Shown here: piece by piece, positions 42,444-50,122 of the stretch
Layout of the letters: each line of letters opens with the position of its first letter
Numbering within the stretch: position 1 is the stretch's first letter
Assembly: GCA_910573755.1 (NCBI GenBank)
Contig: CAJTBO010000034.1
Coordinates: 1-50,221 of the forward strand
Reading direction: 5' to 3'
From: Lachnospiraceae bacterium
Lineage (GTDB): Bacteria; Bacillota; Clostridia; Lachnospirales; Lachnospiraceae
DNA: 50,221 nt
The notes under the pieces: model-generated
What the model saw: the letters and a program-made list of their open reading frames with translations, nothing else
Database searches by the model: none
Told to the model about the DNA's origin: nothing
Position numbers and translations under genes: made by a program

Positions 42444-43867
42444 AATTCCTGTTCCTCCTTCTTTCTGACCGGTTCATTTTCCGTACTGGCCAACTGTTCC
42501 GCTGTCTTTTTCAGATTCTCCACCGCCTTGATGTCCTCCCGCATGACTTTCATTTTCTGGTACTGTACCGATTTCTCCGCTTTCAGGCGGTCGGCCTCGG
42601 CCTGCCATTTCTTCGGGGTGATTTCTTCGCCGTTGGCTTTCAGCTTTTCCAGATACCGGACGGCGGCCTCATATAACGCCAGTTCCGCACTGTGCTTCTG
42701 CTCAAACTGCTCCTTTTTCCTCCCCGGCTTCATCTTGTCGAACTGGCGGCGGGTTCCTTTGTTCCTCTCGTATTTCTCCCACATGGAAAGATGTTCGTTC
42801 AGCACTTTGATACGCCGCTCGGCGGTGACAATCTTCCCACGCAGGGAATAGTAATCTTTGTTCATGGCGGCCACTTTTTCATAAAGCTGCTCCATGGAAG
42901 TAATGTGGTTGCCGTTCAGGAAATTGAACAGGGCAGCGCTTTCTTTCAGGTTCCTTATCTTCCCATACCGGGAGCCGGGTTTCCCCTCTGACAGCTGTGC
43001 CTCGTAAAGCTGCACCATGATACTGTCTTTTCTTTCCGGTTTCCCCGCCTGCTCCTTTGTCCATTTATAGAGCCGGGTAATCCTTGCTTTAATCTCCTTT
43101 AGCAGCTTATTGTCGGCGGCAATCTGGCGATTGATATTTCCCTTCTCTGTGGCAATGCCTTTCCGCTCCATCTGGCTGGCGGCAACTCCCAGATGGATGG
43201 AAGGTATCTTGTCAATGCCCTGACGCTCGTAGGAGCGGTGGTCAATCCGTTCCGGCCTGCCCGCCGCCTCCAACGCTCTGTTGGCGTAAGCTGCCCAGGC
43301 AGCCCGCCATTTCTCTACATTCCCCTTGTCGTTCCAGTCGGTGGTGTCCTCCCGGTAGTTCTTCCAGCCGCCTTTGCCGTTGGGGATTCTCTGGCCGTTT
43401 TCGTCCAGTTCGTAGACCTTCCGGCATTTTGCTCCCCACTGCCCGTCCTCCTTTAACGGCCTGATGGTGAGCATGACATGGAAGTGGGGATTTCCGTCTT
43501 TCTTGTCATGGATAGAAAAATCCGCACACATACCGGCGGCGACAAAGGTATCGCTGATGAAAGAGCGGGCAAGCCGCAGCTGTTCCTCCCGGTTCAGTTC
43601 TACCGGCAGGGAAATCTCTATCTCACGGGCAAGCTGTGCGTCACGGGGCTTTTCAACCATCTCCACACTGTTCCAGAGAGTGCTTCGGTCTTGAAATTCC
43701 GACGGGGCATGGGGCGGCAATATGATTTCAGAGTGGACTACGCCACGTTTCCGGGTGTAATCATGGGTAAGCCCGTCCCATTCGTTGGTCATTTTGGTTC
43801 CGCTCCGGTAAGCGGCAGCGCCTACGGCGGACTTGGCCTTGCTGCGCTTGATAATCTGGACAGGCAT
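42440..43867 (-). CDS. MobQ-type relaxase (MobA/MobL)
   Basis: This is a nicking relaxase for mobilization. From the ATG at 43867 it has 475 residues: MPVQIIKRSKAKSAVGAAAY (catalytic Tyr), ALPV-type segment (EIEISLPVELNREEQLRLA), and DKKDGNPHFHVMLTIRPL with the His-x-His metal motif (118, 120). A C-terminal coiled coil follows (IVTAERRIKVLNEHL and beyond). MobA homologues start MAI(Y/F)H. Here the frame has I-A-I-F-H, with ATA at 43882 where ATG is expected and GGAGG 9 nt before it. The Tyr would then be residue 25, as in RSF1010 MobA. The gene overlaps its downstream neighbour by ATGA. Confidence 0.92.
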   Translation of the reverse strand: MPVQIIKRSKAKSAVGAAAYRSGTKMTNEWDGLTHDYTRKRGVVHSEIILPPHAPSEFQDRSTLWNSVEMVEKPRDAQLAREIEISLPVELNREEQLRLARSFISDTFVAAGMCADFSIHDKKDGNPHFHVMLTIRPLKEDGQWGAKCRKVYELDENGQRIPNGKGGWKNYREDTTDWNDKGNVEKWRAAWAAYANRALEAAGRPERIDHRSYERQGIDKIPSIHLGVAASQMERKGIATEKGNINRQIAADNKLLKEIKARITRLYKWTKEQAGKPERKDSIMVQLYEAQLSEGKPGSRYGKIRNLKESAALFNFLNGNHITSMEQLYEKVAAMNKDYYSLRGKIVTAERRIKVLNEHLSMWEKYERNKGTRRQFDKMKPGRKKEQFEQKHSAELALYEAAVRYLEKLKANGEEITPKKWQAEADRLKAEKSVQYQKMKVMREDIKAVENLKKTAEQLASTENEPVRKKEEQEL

Positions 43868-44035
43868 ATGGAATATGGCTATGGCGGTTCGCCTCCTTTC
43901 GGGTGGGGATAGATTGGCTTCGCTGGAAAGGGCAGACGCAGGGCGGGTGTCCTTTCCGGCGGTGCGCACAAGGGGTTTGGGGAGTGTAGCTCTCCATTGC
44001 GTCCAGAGGACGCCATGCCCCCGGCAGGGCGCACG

Positions 44036-44086
44036 CACCGGAACGGTGTATAAGTGCGCCGTTGGATTTTTAAGATTGTTGCGCAC
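44036..44086. other. Candidate origin of transfer, IncQ/MobQ-like
   Basis: CACCG (44036-44040), GAA, CGGTG (44044-44048) form an inverted repeat directly followed by TAAGTGCGCC (44051-44060). This matches the nick-region consensus of the RSF1010/IncQ origin (inverted repeat then TAAGTGCGC). A GTGCGC/GCGCAC pair spans 44054-44086. It lies immediately upstream of the MobQ relaxase gene, as in relatives. The nick would fall after TAAGTGCGC on the plus strand. Confidence 0.7.
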
Positions 44087-44087
44087 C

Positions 44088-44357
44088 TTAGCTTCTAGGC
44101 TCGTTTTTCAGCAGCCACATGACTTCCGGCAGGCGGGAAATAGCAGATAAAAACGCCTTGACTTCCTCGCCGGTCATAGCGGCAGCGGCAGGGAAGATAC
44201 TTTCCAGAATTGCCCCATGCTCAATCAGGCGGCGTGTCCCGACCTTCCGCTCTGCGTCCGTTTTCCGGTTCAGGAGAATCTTCTGTCTATTCTCCAATTG
44301 GCGGATTTCTGTCTTTACTTTTTCCTGCTGGTTTTTCAACTTGTCTATATCTGACAT
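44088..44357 (-). CDS. DUF3847 protein
   Basis: This 89-residue protein has the DUF3847 layout: an N-terminal coiled coil (DIDKLKNQQEKVKTEIRQLE), Lys/Arg patch, then RRLIEHGAILESIFPAAAAM and a C-terminal helix (VKAFLSAISRLPEVMWLL). The family accompanies MobA/MobL genes on mobilizable elements and likely is a relaxosome accessory, from context. It begins the mobilization operon with RBS AAAGGAGG before ATG at 44357. The region 44358-44591 holds its promoter and the one for the divergent XRE gene, but neither is clear enough to mark. Confidence 0.85.
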   Translation of the reverse strand: MSDIDKLKNQQEKVKTEIRQLENRQKILLNRKTDAERKVGTRRLIEHGAILESIFPAAAAMTGEEVKAFLSAISRLPEVMWLLKNEPRS

Positions 44358-44591
44358 TTGCGATCACCTCCTTTCGGGCGGCAAAAAAAGACAGCCGTTT
44401 CCGGTTGCCTCATGTGATAAAATGTTCTGTTTTTACAATTCACAAGCAAACTAATTTCTTTCCCTACACACGGTCAATATTCTCTGATAATCGTTTTTAT
44501 CTTTTCGATTTTGAATAAAAGAGGGAGTATACACGCACCATATGATTAAGGCTTACCGACAGTTAAAATACAAGGGAAGGGAGCTGACAGC

Positions 44592-44804
44592 ATGATTAAA
44601 TATGACCGGCTCTGGTCTACCCTTAAAGAGCGGGAGATTAGCCAGTACAGACTAATCAAGGATTTCGGCATAGATAAAGCACAGCTTCATCGGCTGCGGA
44701 AAAACATGGTTGTCAAAACCATGATTCTCAACAACCTGTGCCGGATTCTAAACTGCCGTATTGAGGACATCATGGAGTATGTACCAGACGAAGATACGGA
44801 CTAA
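44592..44804 (+). CDS. XRE-family regulator, short
   Basis: This 70-residue Cro/CI-type helix-turn-helix protein has WSTLKEREISQYRLIKDFGI and DKAQLHRLRKNMVVKTMILN, where the recognition helix lies, and a C-terminal acidic tail. It is the only plus-strand gene of the mobilizable element, divergent from the mobilization genes, and ends in a strong terminator, so it probably represses the divergent operon. GGGAG 8 nt before ATG. Confidence 0.85.
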   Translation: MIKYDRLWSTLKEREISQYRLIKDFGIDKAQLHRLRKNMVVKTMILNNLCRILNCRIEDIMEYVPDEDTD

Positions 44805-44844
44805 AGGGGCAATGCAGATTTGGATTTGCAGAGCCTCTTTTTTT
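44805..44844 (+). terminator. Intrinsic terminator of the XRE gene
   Basis: AGGGGC pairs with GCCTCT, with a further inner stem TGCAGAT/ATTTGCA, then seven U. It starts at the base after the XRE stop codon. Confidence 0.85.
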
Positions 44845-44851
44845 ATTGCCT

Positions 44852-45385
44852 TCACCGTTCCTGCGCCGGCGGTTTCTTATCCAGGTAGAGTTTCCCGGCC
44901 ATGACAGCGGCATGGTTCCTGATTTTGATTTCTCCCCGCTTCTCACTGGCTCTGGCGTTTTTGTAGCCCTCATCAGAGAGGAAAAATCGGTATCGCTCTC
45001 CGGGGAATCCCACCGGGCTGTCACTGTTCAGAATATCCACCGTTACCATGTGCCTTGTTTCCGGCAGGAACCGCTCCATGCCTGCCAGGTCATGCCCCTG
45101 CAGAACCGGCTCCCCCTTCCTGGCTTTGGCTGCGGCAAGCCTCCGAAGGATAGAATTATCCCGTTTTTCGATAAAGGCTGCCCGGTTATCCGCAATAAAC
45201 CGGCTGCACTCCGGCTCCGCCAGTTTTTCCAGTTTCCGTATGGTATTCTCGACAATCACTTTTGAGAGTAGATCGTCCTTCCTTTCCAGAACCGGCACAA
45301 TCTCTTTCAGCCCGGCAAGGGTTTCTTCCTTCGTTGGTGCGGCATACTGGTAGAGCATTTCCAGTTCGCTTTTGGTAAAATTCAT
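44852..45385 (-). CDS. Conserved mobile-element protein of unknown function
   Basis: This 177-residue soluble protein (MNFTKSELEMLYQYAAPTKE start) has helical N-terminal repeats (LKEIVPVLERKDDLLSKVIVEN) and a later part with LPETRHMVTVDILNSDSPVG and ERYRFFLSDEGYKNARASEK. I recognise no named domain. It follows the first sigma gene by 5 nt and belongs to the regulatory operon. The ATG at 45385 is chosen, while one at 45403 overlaps the sigma gene more deeply. Confidence 0.75.
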   Translation of the reverse strand: MNFTKSELEMLYQYAAPTKEETLAGLKEIVPVLERKDDLLSKVIVENTIRKLEKLAEPECSRFIADNRAAFIEKRDNSILRRLAAAKARKGEPVLQGHDLAGMERFLPETRHMVTVDILNSDSPVGFPGERYRFFLSDEGYKNARASEKRGEIKIRNHAAVMAGKLYLDKKPPAQER

Positions 45386-45390
45386 TTCCC

Positions 45391-45849
45391 TTATTCCCTC
45401 CACTTCTTTTTCTCAAAATAGTTCCGCATTCGCTTTAATCCGCTCTTAACGGTCTGCTGTACTACAGATACGCTCACGCCTTCCTCTGCGGCAATCTCAA
45501 TCAGTTTTTTGCCAAGTATGTAGCGTGCGTGGATACGCCTTGCCTGTATGTCCGTCAGATTATCCATAGCTTCGGACAGATGTTCCAGTGTGGCAAGGAA
45601 AAGCTGTTCTTCCTCCTGTTCCAGCAGAATCTCCTCCGGGGATTTGGCGGTAAAATCAAAGGCACAGTTTTCAATCCCGTCCTCACAGTCAAGGGAATAG
45701 TACGCCTTGTGATACCAGATTTTGCGGGAACGATTGTTTTCTTCCCTCCGCATAAGCAGCAAAGCCTCGGCCACCTCGTCCGATACCTCAATCATTGTGT
45801 CCGTGGCAAAAAGCGGGTAATAATATTTTTTCAGATTGATTGTCTGCAT
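45391..45849 (-). CDS. Sigma-70-like factor of the element
   Basis: This 152-residue protein contains a region-4 helix-turn-helix (ARYILGKKLIEIAAEEGVSV, then SVVQQTVKSGLKRMRNYFEK) and an N-terminal stretch YYPLFATDTMIEVSDEVAEALL shared with the next gene upstream. Such small sigma-like proteins regulate genes on clostridial mobile elements. ATG at 45849 has GAGGT 7 nt upstream. It starts 10 nt after the stop of its paralogue. Targets unknown. Confidence 0.85.
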   Translation of the reverse strand: MQTINLKKYYYPLFATDTMIEVSDEVAEALLLMRREENNRSRKIWYHKAYYSLDCEDGIENCAFDFTAKSPEEILLEQEEEQLFLATLEHLSEAMDNLTDIQARRIHARYILGKKLIEIAAEEGVSVSVVQQTVKSGLKRMRNYFEKKKWRE

Positions 45850-45859
45850 AGGCCGTACC

Positions 45860-46309
45860 TCATTCCGTCTGCTGGCGGCTGTAAAACTCACGCATACATT
45901 TCAGGCCACGGTGTACGGAACGGTTTACCACACTTTTGTCAACGCCTTCCTCTTTGGCAATCCGGGTAAAATCTAATCCCCTGATGTAATAGCCCTTAAC
46001 ACGTCTTGCCTGCATGGGAGTGATAATGGAGAGCGCCTCGTCCAGCATGGCAAGCAGCTTTTCATGGGCGGTCTGTTCCTCTTTCAACAGGATAATTTCT
46101 TCCGCTGACGGGCTGTGTTCCAGTGCGTACTTCTCCGTCCAGTCAAAAGCGTCAAGGGAGTAAAATGCCTTGTGGTAACGTGTCCGGCGGTCATAGTTGT
46201 ACATCTCCCGGACAGACTGCACCATGACCTCGGCCACTTCGTCCGATACCTCCACAAACACGTCCCCGGTGTAGTAGGGATAACAGTACCTTAGATTGAT
46301 TGTTTTCAT
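45860..46309 (-). CDS. Sigma-70-like factor, paralogue
   Basis: This 149-residue protein (MKTINLRYCYPYYTGDVFVE, then RYHKAFYSLDAFDWTEKYAL) is a clear paralogue of its neighbour (same TINL start, EVSDEVAE, YHKA(F/Y)YSLD). It ends with a region-4-type helix-turn-helix (RIAKEEGVDKSVVNRSVHRG). AGGAGG stands 6 nt before ATG at 46309. An open frame to 46396 is non-coding. Together the two form a tandem sigma pair. Confidence 0.85.
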   Translation of the reverse strand: MKTINLRYCYPYYTGDVFVEVSDEVAEVMVQSVREMYNYDRRTRYHKAFYSLDAFDWTEKYALEHSPSAEEIILLKEEQTAHEKLLAMLDEALSIITPMQARRVKGYYIRGLDFTRIAKEEGVDKSVVNRSVHRGLKCMREFYSRQQTE

Positions 46310-46432
46310 GACTGACCTCCTAAAATACAGAGAGGACAGGCAGCGGTTTCCTGCTTGTCCTCCCCGAAAAAATGATAGGGAAAAAGTTCCCTTCACTGGT
46401 TAGCCCGAAATCGGCCAATCGTAGGGTCTGTA

Positions 46433-46828
46433 TCAGAAAAATTTTTTGATTTTCTTCCGTACCGCCTCAATGCTGTCCTGTATGGCAGCTTTGGAGCAGC
46501 GGCAAAGCCCGGCAATCTCGGCATAACTCAAACCGTCCAATGCATAGAGCAGGAACCGGCGGCGCTGCGCCTCGGTACAGAGCGCAAGGGCGGCCTTAAT
46601 CTCCAGCATGGTTTCTTTCCTGCATACCCACTGTTCCGGTGTCTGGTAGTAGCAGGAGCGCCCTTCGGTGAGGATTATGTACTCATCAAACTCCCGGCTG
46701 TCCCAGTGCCTCCGCTTTTCATGGGCAAGGTTTTCTTCCTTGTGGCCGGCTTTGTCCAGATACTCGTACACTTCGACTGTGACCTCCACGGACAGGGCTT
46801 GTCCGTCTATGTTGATGGTGACTTCCAT
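46433..46828 (-). CDS. Third sigma-like helix-turn-helix protein
   Basis: This 131-residue protein starts EVTINIDGQALSVEVTVEVY and ends in a sigma region 4-like helix-turn-helix (ALDGLSYAEIAGLCRCSKAA, DSIEAVRKKIKKFF). The layout (beta strand start, Tyr-rich middle DEYIILTEGRSCYYQTPEQW) matches the other two sigma-like proteins loosely. It lies upstream of them in the same direction. Function unknown. Confidence 0.82.
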   Translation of the reverse strand: MEVTINIDGQALSVEVTVEVYEYLDKAGHKEENLAHEKRRHWDSREFDEYIILTEGRSCYYQTPEQWVCRKETMLEIKAALALCTEAQRRRFLLYALDGLSYAEIAGLCRCSKAAIQDSIEAVRKKIKKFF

Positions 46829-46958
46829 CTTCCTTTCCTCCGTTCAAATTTTTTGCAAAGATTTCTGAACGGAGTGAGGCGGGGAACGGCAGTGGGGAGC
46901 ATGTGCGCCTCCCAAGAAAACAAAAGCGCCCGGATGGTTAAATTCCATTCGGACGCAT

Positions 46959-46988
46959 AAGATACGGTATTCAGTTAGAATATGACAA
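46959..46988 (-). promoter_or_regulatory. Candidate promoter of the sigma-like operon
   Basis: On the minus strand TTGTCA (46983-46988) and TATCTT (46959-46964) are 18 nt apart, 131 nt upstream of the ATG at 46828. The stretch 46829-47130 holds no other gene I can support. Confidence 0.35.
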
Positions 46989-47130
46989 ATTTCGCATTTG
47001 CTGTCAGGGTGTTCCTGTTCCGTATTCAGAATTTTTTTAACAGTGAACCTTCTGGCAGCTTGTGCCAAAACAAATGACTTTTCAAAACGGCTCCTCCTTA
47101 CAGCCGCTTTATATGAACAACACAATATGC

Positions 47131-47163
47131 AAAAAGGCGGCTTTGCTTTTGACAAAACCGCCT
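47131..47163 (-). terminator. Intrinsic terminator of the ABC-F gene
   Basis: AGGCGGTTTTG (minus strand, 47163-47153) pairs with CAAAGCCGCCT (47145-47135) with one mismatch, followed by five U. It is 99 nt after the ABC-F stop. Bases 47164-47261 show nothing else. Confidence 0.8.
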
Positions 47164-47261
47164 GAAAATATTCATGTAAAATGAGCGCACAAAAGGCTCT
47201 GCCAAGCGGCGTTTTTTTTCTTTTCTGCCGCCAGGCAGACTATCTTGTTTTACGAAATCAC

Positions 47262-48794
47262 TTACCGTTTTTCTATGTTAATTACTTTTTGTGTCCACTC
47301 CCGGTAAAAATTTTCTTCATGCGAAACAAGTAACACTGTACCGGGAAATTCTTCTAGTGCTGTTTTTAAAGAGTCTTTCGCCTGCACATCTAAATGGTTT
47401 GTTGGCTCGTCCAGTATTAGAAAATTACATGGCTTTAGCGTCAGCAAACACATTTTCACTTTTGCCTGTTCGCCGCCACTTAACGTTCCAATCGGCTGCA
47501 TGGCGCGTTTGCTGGAAATGCCACATCTGGCAAGTGATTTACGCACCTCTTTCATCACCATTTCCGGGTAACTGTCTGAAATAATTTGTATGGGAGTTCT
47601 TGTTGTATCGTCCCATAATAAATCCTGTTCAAAATATCCGATAGTAACCTGATCGGAAAATTTATAATAACCATTCATTGACGAAATCTCTCCAATCAGT
47701 GTTTTCAGCAAAGTTGATTTGCCAATCCCATTGAAACCCGTAATCACTACTTTTTGCCCGCCCTTTATTGTAAAACCAATATCAGACAAAACCGGATAAT
47801 GATAGCCTACGGACAAATGCTTTACGAAAAGGTGTTCTGTATTCGTAAATGGCATTGATGGAAAATGAAAATATGGCGTTATCTCTTTCTGGTCTAATGC
47901 TTCCATTTTTTCCATTCGTTCAAGCTGTTTCCTTCGTCCTCTCGCCATTTTTGACTTTCTTCCGGCAATATTTTTACGGATAAATTCTTCCGTTTTTTTA
48001 ATCTCCTTTTGTTGGGCGGAATACTGGCGTACATAATCTTCCCGCAACAAAGTTTTCTTTCTCAAAAATTCAGAATAAGTGCCGTAATACTTTGTTATCG
48101 TATCGTTGTCAATATCACAAATCCGATTAGCAATTTTTTCTAAAAACGCATAGTCATGAGATACTACCATAAAAGCATTTTCAAGATTCGATAAGTAATC
48201 AGAAAGCCATAAAATATGCTCTTTGTCCAAAAAATTTGTTGGTTCGTCAAGCAATAGTACGTCTGGCTTTTCAAGAAGTAATTTTGCCAATATTACCTTT
48301 GCCCTTTGGCCGCCGCTCATCTGTTCAATGGGCCTTTCCAATCCTATCGCCAACAGCCCTAAACCATTCGCCACTTGCTCAATTTGAGTTTCGATAGAAT
48401 AAAAGTCATAGATTTCAAGCTGTTCCTGATATCTCGCCGCAAGGTCAAGACATTCTGTATGCCCTCTGGCTGCTTTCTCATAAAGCTGCGTCATTTCTTT
48501 TTCAATTTGGTACAATCTCGAAAAAGCTGACTTCAAAAAGGAACGCATGGTAAGACTTTTCTCTATCTCTGCATACTGATCCAGATAACCAATCGATACT
48601 TGGGACTGCCAGATAATGCGTCCATTATCTGGAATTATCTGCTCTGTGCAAATCTTAATCAATGTGCTTTTACCTGTTCCGTTTTGTCCAACAATCCCGA
48701 TATGCTCGCCTTTATTCAGAGAGAACGCTGCATTTTTGTAAAGCAGGTTATCCCCAAAAGAGTGTGTCAGTCCTTCGATTTCTAATAAACTCAT
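47262..48794 (-). CDS. ABC-F family ATPase, probable ribosomal protection protein
   Basis: This 510-residue cytoplasmic protein has two ABC ATPase domains and no membrane part. Domain 1 has Walker A GQNGTGKST (36-44), signature MSGGQRAKVIL and Walker B VLLLDEPTNFLD. Domain 2 has GFNGIGKST, LSGGEQAKVKM and FLILDEPTNHLD. The linker (about 240-300) is Lys/Arg-rich (RKNIAGRKSKMARGRRKQLE), as in ABC-F proteins that displace antibiotics from ribosomes. Its AT-rich bias differs from the mobilizable-element core, which marks it as cargo. The leader carries two terminators and an upstream ORF, typical of drug-inducible attenuation. A housekeeping ABC-F role is less likely. Which drugs is unknown. Confidence 0.88.
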   Translation of the reverse strand: MSLLEIEGLTHSFGDNLLYKNAAFSLNKGEHIGIVGQNGTGKSTLIKICTEQIIPDNGRIIWQSQVSIGYLDQYAEIEKSLTMRSFLKSAFSRLYQIEKEMTQLYEKAARGHTECLDLAARYQEQLEIYDFYSIETQIEQVANGLGLLAIGLERPIEQMSGGQRAKVILAKLLLEKPDVLLLDEPTNFLDKEHILWLSDYLSNLENAFMVVSHDYAFLEKIANRICDIDNDTITKYYGTYSEFLRKKTLLREDYVRQYSAQQKEIKKTEEFIRKNIAGRKSKMARGRRKQLERMEKMEALDQKEITPYFHFPSMPFTNTEHLFVKHLSVGYHYPVLSDIGFTIKGGQKVVITGFNGIGKSTLLKTLIGEISSMNGYYKFSDQVTIGYFEQDLLWDDTTRTPIQIISDSYPEMVMKEVRKSLARCGISSKRAMQPIGTLSGGEQAKVKMCLLTLKPCNFLILDEPTNHLDVQAKDSLKTALEEFPGTVLLVSHEENFYREWTQKVINIEKR

Positions 48795-48927
48795 GTTAAT
48801 TACAATCCTTTCATTTGTTTTGCCTAACAGCAATACTGGTGTCTTTGAAGGTTTCATTTTGTATACCCATAGGGCACACTTGTCCATTCAGCCATTTCAC
48901 AAGGTATAAAATTACTACCGTAAACGC

Positions 48928-48974
48928 AAAAAGGCAGAAAGCACCTGCACACATCTGTGTACTGCCTTCTGCCT
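48928..48974 (-). promoter_or_regulatory. Attenuator hairpin in the ABC-F leader
   Basis: On the minus strand a 12-bp stem (AGGCAGAAGGCA and its G-U complement) with an internal hairpin, followed by five U, lies 134 nt upstream of the ABC-F start. A leader ORF starting at 48887 (MDKCALWVYKMK) continues in frame into the gene. Confidence 0.7.
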
Positions 48975-49000
48975 ATATGGATTCCTGTTCCTATATGACA

Positions 49001-49034
49001 AAAGGCTACAGACAAAACATTGTCCATAGCCTTT
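49001..49034 (-). terminator. First terminator-like hairpin in the ABC-F leader
   Basis: AAAGGCTA and its complement (49027-49034 and 49001-49008), with inner GACA/TGTC pairs, form a hairpin followed by TTTGTC. It precedes the attenuator at 48928-48974 in the same leader. Confidence 0.6.
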
Positions 49035-49140
49035 CACACGCTTAATCTGCATACGGAAAACAAGCAATAAATATACTGATAGTCAGAATAACTATTGCCC
49101 TGTTTTCCGATGAAATCTTAATGCGTTATTTATACGCCAT

Positions 49141-49179
49141 ACTCTGTACAATGTTTCATCGGAATGGATTGTACAGAGT
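49141..49179. repeat. 12-bp inverted repeat upstream of the ABC-F leader
   Basis: ACTCTGTACAAT (49141-49152) and its exact complement (49168-49179) surround 15 nt. It lies between tnpV and the ABC-F leader, in the non-coding stretch 49035-49301. It could be an operator, or part of the cargo boundary. Confidence 0.6.
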
Positions 49180-49301
49180 TCAGTTTCTTTTTAGGTTGAT
49201 TGGTCAAATAAAAATTCATTTCGGTTCTCCTAGAGGGAAATTCCCACGCCAACAATCATACTACACTCATACCCGTCTGTCAATGCCCTTCCGAACGCTT
49301 T

Positions 49302-49661
49302 TCAAATTCCATCGTAAATCAGTTCATGCAAAATGATTTCCTCTGCCTGCGCCTTACAGTTATTTGCCAGCCCCACCCATTTCATCTGGTCGGCTGCTTT
49401 CAGTTCCTCGGTCACACCGGCGGCCTTCATCAGCTGCGGCATAAGAATGTCCATTCGCTCATTGGCGGCCCCGTCAATCTCCAACAAATGGGGATAGAGT
49501 TTTTCCGTCAGGAGCAGGCTGGTATACAGCCCTTTCCGGTGTTCTTTCAGATAGCGAAGCCTCATGCGCCCATACTTGCCGATTGGCGTGTCCGGCTGCT
49601 CTTTTAATACCAGATTCGGGAGATAGTAATCTCCAACTTTTGTATAAGTCAGTCCATTCAT
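49302..49661 (-). CDS. tnpV: TnpV family protein
   Basis: This 119-residue protein (LTYTKVGDYYLPNLVLKEQP, then RMRLRYLKEHRKGLYTSLLL and ADQMKWVGLANNCKAQAEEI) matches the TnpV proteins of Tn4451-type mobilizable elements. Their function is unknown. In relatives tnpV lies beside the large serine recombinase gene, as it does here (39 nt). The start at 49661 has AAGGAGG upstream. Confidence 0.9.
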   Translation of the reverse strand: MNGLTYTKVGDYYLPNLVLKEQPDTPIGKYGRMRLRYLKEHRKGLYTSLLLTEKLYPHLLEIDGAANERMDILMPQLMKAAGVTEELKAADQMKWVGLANNCKAQAEEIILHELIYDGI

Positions 49662-49700
49662 GTGTATGCCTCCTTGTCTTTTCTGTGGTATGCCAGCCGC

Positions 49701-50114
49701 CTACATAGCAGCTCTGGCTGACATTGGTGCTTTTGGGGGTTCTTTCTTTGGCAGGCTGCTGGCCGGGATAAACACACCGTTTTCCATATCCTCGGCACGG
49801 ATAGCGGCTTTCTTCGCCTCGATTTCAGACTTTTTCTTTGCCTTGATTTTATCCTCGTACCGTTTCTGTGTCCCATTGGCCTTGCGCCGGAGATACGCCT
49901 GGTGCAGCTTGTCCTTGCGTTCCTCTTTCTTCCGCAGGGCTTCCAGTTCCTCCGGCGTGAGGTTCACTTCCCCGAAGTGGGGCGGTATGTACCTTCCGAC
50001 AAAATTGAAGTAAATCTCAACCTCCTGCGTGGTTTCAATGCTGCCTTTCCGGTCACGCTCATGGACAAGGATTTTCTCCACAAACTCATTCAGCATGGTG
50101 GTAATCACAGCCAT
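49701..50114 (-). pseudogene. C-terminal fragment of a large serine recombinase (DUF4368)
   Basis: This 137-residue piece matches the C-terminal DUF4368 part of TnpX-type serine recombinases (MLNEFVEKILVHERDRKGSI, VEIYFNFVGRYIPPHFGEVN, then the Lys-rich coiled coil KRYEDKIKAKKKSEIEAKKA). The catalytic and recombinase domains are absent. The frame begins at ATG 50114, and an in-frame stop lies a short way upstream. The sequence changes to hairpin-rich non-coding DNA from about 50115. So the recombinase was split, probably by an insertion, and cannot move the element unless the N-terminal part continues beyond the window. Confidence 0.8.
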
Positions 50115-50122
50115 ACGGCTTG

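Noticed and set aside
46844-47155. 103-codon frame between the sigma operon and ABC-F terminator
   Set aside because: It overlaps a terminator and a promoter candidate and shows no conserved pattern.
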